Program-made: the position numbers and the translations under genes
Shown: positions 43,472-46,476 of the stretch, in pieces
Layout: every line of letters starts with the position of its first letter
How positions within the stretch are numbered: the stretch's first letter is position 1
Origin: Betaproteobacteria bacterium UBA2592
Lineage (GTDB): Bacteria > Pseudomonadota > Gammaproteobacteria > Burkholderiales > Rhodocyclaceae
Reading direction: 5' to 3'
Assembly (NCBI GenBank): GCA_002340095.1
Contig: DDKS01000003.1
Location: 1 to 46,476, forward strand
Length of the DNA stretch: 46,476 bases
The notes under the pieces: model-generated
Seen by the model: the letters and a program-made list of their open reading frames with translations, nothing else
Databases searched by the model: none
What the model was told of the DNA's origin: nothing

Positions 43472-44827
43472 TCACTCTCCAGGCAGATCGATACCCTTGA
43501 GCTTGCGGTACAGATCCACCGCATACGAATCCGTCATGCCGGTGACGAAATCGGCCAGCCGCAGCAAGCGCAGATAGGGGTCCGGGTCCGGCGCCCCCCC
43601 CGGCCCCAGGAACTGGGCTGGCAGCAGTTTGAGCAGCATGCGTTCCCGGGTGGTCATGGGGCGCATGCCGGCGCCCGCCTCCACGGCTGCCACGAACAGG
43701 GACAACAGCCCTCCCAGGACTTCGAAACCGGCCGTCTCGATCTCCAGGGCCGGCCTGGCCACATAGATGCAGTCCCGGGCCACCCGCTTGACGGCCTGCA
43801 AGGGGGTGGCCACCGGGGATTCGTCGAGCAGGTCCCGGTCGAAACGGCCGGAGAGGATATCCGCCTCATGCTCGAGAAAGACGGCTGCGGCTCCCTCCAG
43901 CAGCCGGCCGATGGCTTTGGCACGCAGGTATTCGATACGCTCCTTGGGCTCGAACATGCGCTGGAGCTTGCCGTCACTGGCCGAGTGACCTGCCAGGTCT
44001 GCCAGCAAAAGCTCCGCATCTTCATGACGCACGAACCCCAGGCGTGCGGCATCTTCCAGGTCCACGATCAGGTAGCAGGTGTCATCGGCCACCTCCACCA
44101 GGAAAGCCAGCGGATGGCGATGCCAGGCCTGCCCTGGCAGGCGCTGCCGCAAACCCGTGGCCTCGGCTACCCGCCGGAAGGCCGGGGCATCCTCCTGGAA
44201 GAAACCGAATTTCTTGCCGCTGTTGCCCGACAGCTCCTGCTCGACCCGGGACGCCCGCGGATATTTGGTGAAAGTGGCAAGCACCGCGCTGGTGAGCTGC
44301 AGCCCCGGATTGGCGGGACTCTGGAGGCGGGTCAGAATGCGGAACCCCTGGGCGTTGCCCTCGTAATGCTCGAAATCGGCCCGCTGGGCGGGGGTGAAGT
44401 CGTAACGCTCCAGCAGGCCGGAAGCCTTGAACCATTCGCGGATGGCATCCTCGCCCGCATGGCCGAAGGGCGGGTTGCCGATGTCGTGGGCCAGGCAAGC
44501 CGCCGCCACGATGGCGCCAAAATCGGCCGCATCCACCCCTTCCAGCCGGTGCCGCCCGATGATCTCCCGGCCGATGACCGTGCCCAGGGAGCGGCCGACG
44601 CAACTGGCTTCCAGGCTGTGGGTCAGACGAGTGCGGACGTAGTCGCTCTTGGACAGGGGAAAGACCTGGGTCTTGTCCTTCAGCCGGCGGAAGGCGGAAG
44701 TGAAGACGATCCGGTCGTAATCCTGCTGGAACACCGTGCGCTCCGGGGCGCCAGGCACCGGCCCCGCGCCGAGGCGCTCGGCCGAAAGCAGCTTGTACCA
44801 GCAGGATTGCATTTCTTCTTCGTGCAT
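43472..44827 (-). CDS. dgt: dGTPase-like deoxynucleotide triphosphohydrolase
   Basis: 451 residues. HD-superfamily enzyme with FTSAFRRLKDKTQVFPL, the first metal His in RTRLTHSLEAS, the HD pair in CLAHDIGNPPFGHAGE and the distal Asp in EVADDTCYLIVD. It splits dNTPs, best known for dGTP, into deoxynucleoside and triphosphate. Starts at 44827 or 44812 are both possible. The gene heads a two-gene unit with the DUF3299 lipoprotein. Confidence 0.93.
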   Translation of the reverse strand: MHEEEMQSCWYKLLSAERLGAGPVPGAPERTVFQQDYDRIVFTSAFRRLKDKTQVFPLSKSDYVRTRLTHSLEASCVGRSLGTVIGREIIGRHRLEGVDAADFGAIVAAACLAHDIGNPPFGHAGEDAIREWFKASGLLERYDFTPAQRADFEHYEGNAQGFRILTRLQSPANPGLQLTSAVLATFTKYPRASRVEQELSGNSGKKFGFFQEDAPAFRRVAEATGLRQRLPGQAWHRHPLAFLVEVADDTCYLIVDLEDAARLGFVRHEDAELLLADLAGHSASDGKLQRMFEPKERIEYLRAKAIGRLLEGAAAVFLEHEADILSGRFDRDLLDESPVATPLQAVKRVARDCIYVARPALEIETAGFEVLGGLLSLFVAAVEAGAGMRPMTTRERMLLKLLPAQFLGPGGAPDPDPYLRLLRLADFVTGMTDSYAVDLYRKLKGIDLPGE

Positions 44828-44887
44828 GAGGGAACCTGAAGCCGGCCACCCGTGGCCGCAAAGGCAGCAATCATAGCCTCTGCGGCG

Positions 44888-46476
44888 TCACAGTGTCTCG
44901 GCGCCGAGATCGATATCCGGTGCCAGCGGGGCCCGGTAAACATCCTGCAGGAGGATTTCGGAGAGGAACAGCAGTTCATCCACCACCTGCAAGGGGAAGC
45001 CTTGCCGGGTTCCTCCCCGGTTGTCGCGCAGCAGTTCCTGGATGTAGCGGTAGCATGCCTCCGTCCCCCAGAGTACCTGGATGCGTTCGCAGATATGGGG
45101 AAGGCTCTCGATGGAGTGGGGACGGGCGGGAAGCGGCTGATCTCCACGCTGGGGAACGAGCTCCAGGACGAAATCCGCCGCCCCGGGCTCCCCAGGCTTG
45201 GGCACATCGCCCCACTGGAGCAGTTCCACATTGAAGTTTTCGTTCAGGCTCCTGGCCAGATTCTCGAACTCGGCCTGCATGCCCGCCTGACGGTAGATGT
45301 CCAGCAGCTTGACCCAGGGCTGCAGGGCTTCCTTGGGATTTTGGTCGATGTATTCCTGCAGGGCCTGGGCGGCGCCCTTGACCCGGCCGAAAGAAAGCAT
45401 GATCTCCGCCAGCTCCATCACCGGGTTGTGGGCGAAAATCTCCTCAACCGGGGTATCGGGCCCCTGTTCCTGCAGGACGGAGCCCTGGGCCGGTGCAACC
45501 AGGGGCTCGGCCAGGGGCATGTCGTCGAGAAGCCGATGCGCAGGCTCCTGGGGCATGGGAGCCGGCCGGGGCATTTCCAGCTCGTCCAGGGGATCCACAA
45601 AGCCTTGAGCCCGGTCCAACCGGGCGGGGGATAGCTCCTCCCCCTCGTCTGCGGCCAGGCTTGCCGCTTCGTCCTTGCGCCGGCGCCAGCGCTGCCAGAA
45701 CAGCCCACCGCCGCCCAGAAGGCCAGCGGCGGCCAGGAGCCAGGCCCAGAGGGGAACACCAGTGGCCGGAGAAGCTGCCGCCCCGGTATTCCGGGCTGCC
45801 TCGGGCACGTCGGCAGGCCGGGGCGCCGGAGGCGGCGTCACGGCAGGCGTGGCGGGAGGAGAGGCTTCTCCCAGCGCGGATTCGAGGGCCTTGAGCCGCT
45901 CTTCGGGCGGCAGGCTGGCCGTCTCCGCATGATCTTCCAGGAAGGCCAGCATCCGGTATTCCAGGCGCAGCAACTTGCGCATGCGCTGCAGCTCGGTGGT
46001 GCCCTCCTCTGCCTCGGGCAGCATCCCCAGTTCCGGGGCAAGACGCAGGGCCAGCCCCGGGCGGTCGCCCTCCAGTTCACCACTGAGTACGAGCCGATCC
46101 CCGGCAGGCACGTCAAGAACAGACGGGGCAGGACGGGGCTGGGCTGCGCCAGCCCGGGAAAGCGGTGGGGCCGGCTCCTGCCGGGGCGCGCCCTGTCCAA
46201 CGGCAGGAGGCACCGGCGGCGGCAAATCGGGAATCACCAGTTCCTCCCCTGCGGGCAGGCGCTGATGCACCCCGCGGGACAGCTTCAGCCCGAGGTGCCT
46301 GTTGGCCTGGATCAAAGCCCTGGCAAAGCGACGCTGCTCGGCATGGCGCAACCTGGGATGGAGGGTGGCCGCGATGCTGGCCGGGGTTTCCCCTTCCATG
46401 ATCAGCCGTCCGGCAGGAGAGATATTGCCACCGGGATCTTCCTCCCGCCGGTCCGCAGGGCAATCGCATGAAAGGT
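44888..46476 (-). CDS. FimV-like protein, partial (5' end beyond window)
   Basis: At least 503 residues from Met at 46399, but the frame stays open to the window edge (reading ..RREEDPGGNISPAGRLI before that Met), so the true start is probably outside. In order: a LysM-like segment (EGETPASIAATLHPRL...RFARALIQANRHLGL) and a Pro-rich stretch. Next come a coiled region around LRLEYRMLAFLEDHAETASL, one membrane helix (WAWLLAAAGLLGGGGLFW) with a basic stop, an acidic linker, and a C-terminal TPR-like part (AAQALQEYIDQNPKEALQPWVKLLDIYRQAG). This is the FimV/HubP layout of polar organisers needed for type IV pili. It is assigned by architecture and is only moderately certain. Confidence 0.75.
   Translation of the reverse strand, partial: LSCDCPADRREEDPGGNISPAGRLIMEGETPASIAATLHPRLRHAEQRRFARALIQANRHLGLKLSRGVHQRLPAGEELVIPDLPPPVPPAVGQGAPRQEPAPPLSRAGAAQPRPAPSVLDVPAGDRLVLSGELEGDRPGLALRLAPELGMLPEAEEGTTELQRMRKLLRLEYRMLAFLEDHAETASLPPEERLKALESALGEASPPATPAVTPPPAPRPADVPEAARNTGAAASPATGVPLWAWLLAAAGLLGGGGLFWQRWRRRKDEAASLAADEGEELSPARLDRAQGFVDPLDELEMPRPAPMPQEPAHRLLDDMPLAEPLVAPAQGSVLQEQGPDTPVEEIFAHNPVMELAEIMLSFGRVKGAAQALQEYIDQNPKEALQPWVKLLDIYRQAGMQAEFENLARSLNENFNVELLQWGDVPKPGEPGAADFVLELVPQRGDQPLPARPHSIESLPHICERIQVLWGTEACYRYIQELLRDNRGGTRQGFPLQVVDELLFLSEILLQDVYRAPLAPDIDLGAETL

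Overview
The window looks like chromosomal DNA of a GC-rich betaproteobacterium. The order thrS-infC-rpmI-rplT-pheS-pheT-ihfA-merR, the topoisomerase IV pair, EttA, MltF, RarA, FabI, PpiD and the tRNA complement are all typical of that class. I lean to the Rhodocyclales (Azospira/Dechloromonas type), but only from general resemblance.

Bases 1-1758 are different: they are the distal end of an integron cassette array. Two well-formed attC sites (157-228 and 1061-1124) bound a complete cassette for a GIY-YIG nuclease-domain protein. A second cassette behind it carries a decayed HNH-nuclease gene and has lost its own attC. The array stops 3 bp from the end of a convergent OmpA-like lipoprotein gene. 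The integrase and attI should lie to the left, outside the window.

1761-6259: an ompA-like/fecR-like pair on the minus strand. Divergent from it, an RsbW-like ATPase overlaps a fused GH17-GT2 membrane beta-glucan synthase by 4 bp. Next is a ccd toxin-antitoxin locus whose antitoxin gene has apparently been deleted internally, leaving ccdB alone. 6278-17867: ettA, a CheX-like DUF3334 gene, alkB, tRNA-Ser, mltF, serS, an M14 peptidase, a diguanylate cyclase, rarA, a small membrane protein and a methyltransferase.

17906-18483: a tRNA operon, Ala-Glu-Asp-Ala-Glu, behind a near-consensus promoter, followed by about 520 bp without a recognisable gene. 19006-27096: an oligopeptide-type binding lipoprotein, fabI, ppiD, tRNA-Asp, a UDP-sugar epimerase and glmS. 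27271-32862: parE, parC and an SOS-controlled dinB whose LexA box covers the start codon.

32927-41550: an HU protein, two tRNA-Arg, then on the minus strand the translation cluster from tRNA-Val and thrS through merR; infC begins with ATC. 41741-46476: an HD-GYP phosphodiesterase, dgt, a DUF3299 lipoprotein and the 3' part of a FimV-like gene cut by the window edge.

The unusual parts are the nuclease-bearing integron end, the orphan ccdB, the ATPase/glucan-synthase pair, the dinB operator layout, and terminator-like hairpins directly before two aminoacyl-tRNA synthetase genes.
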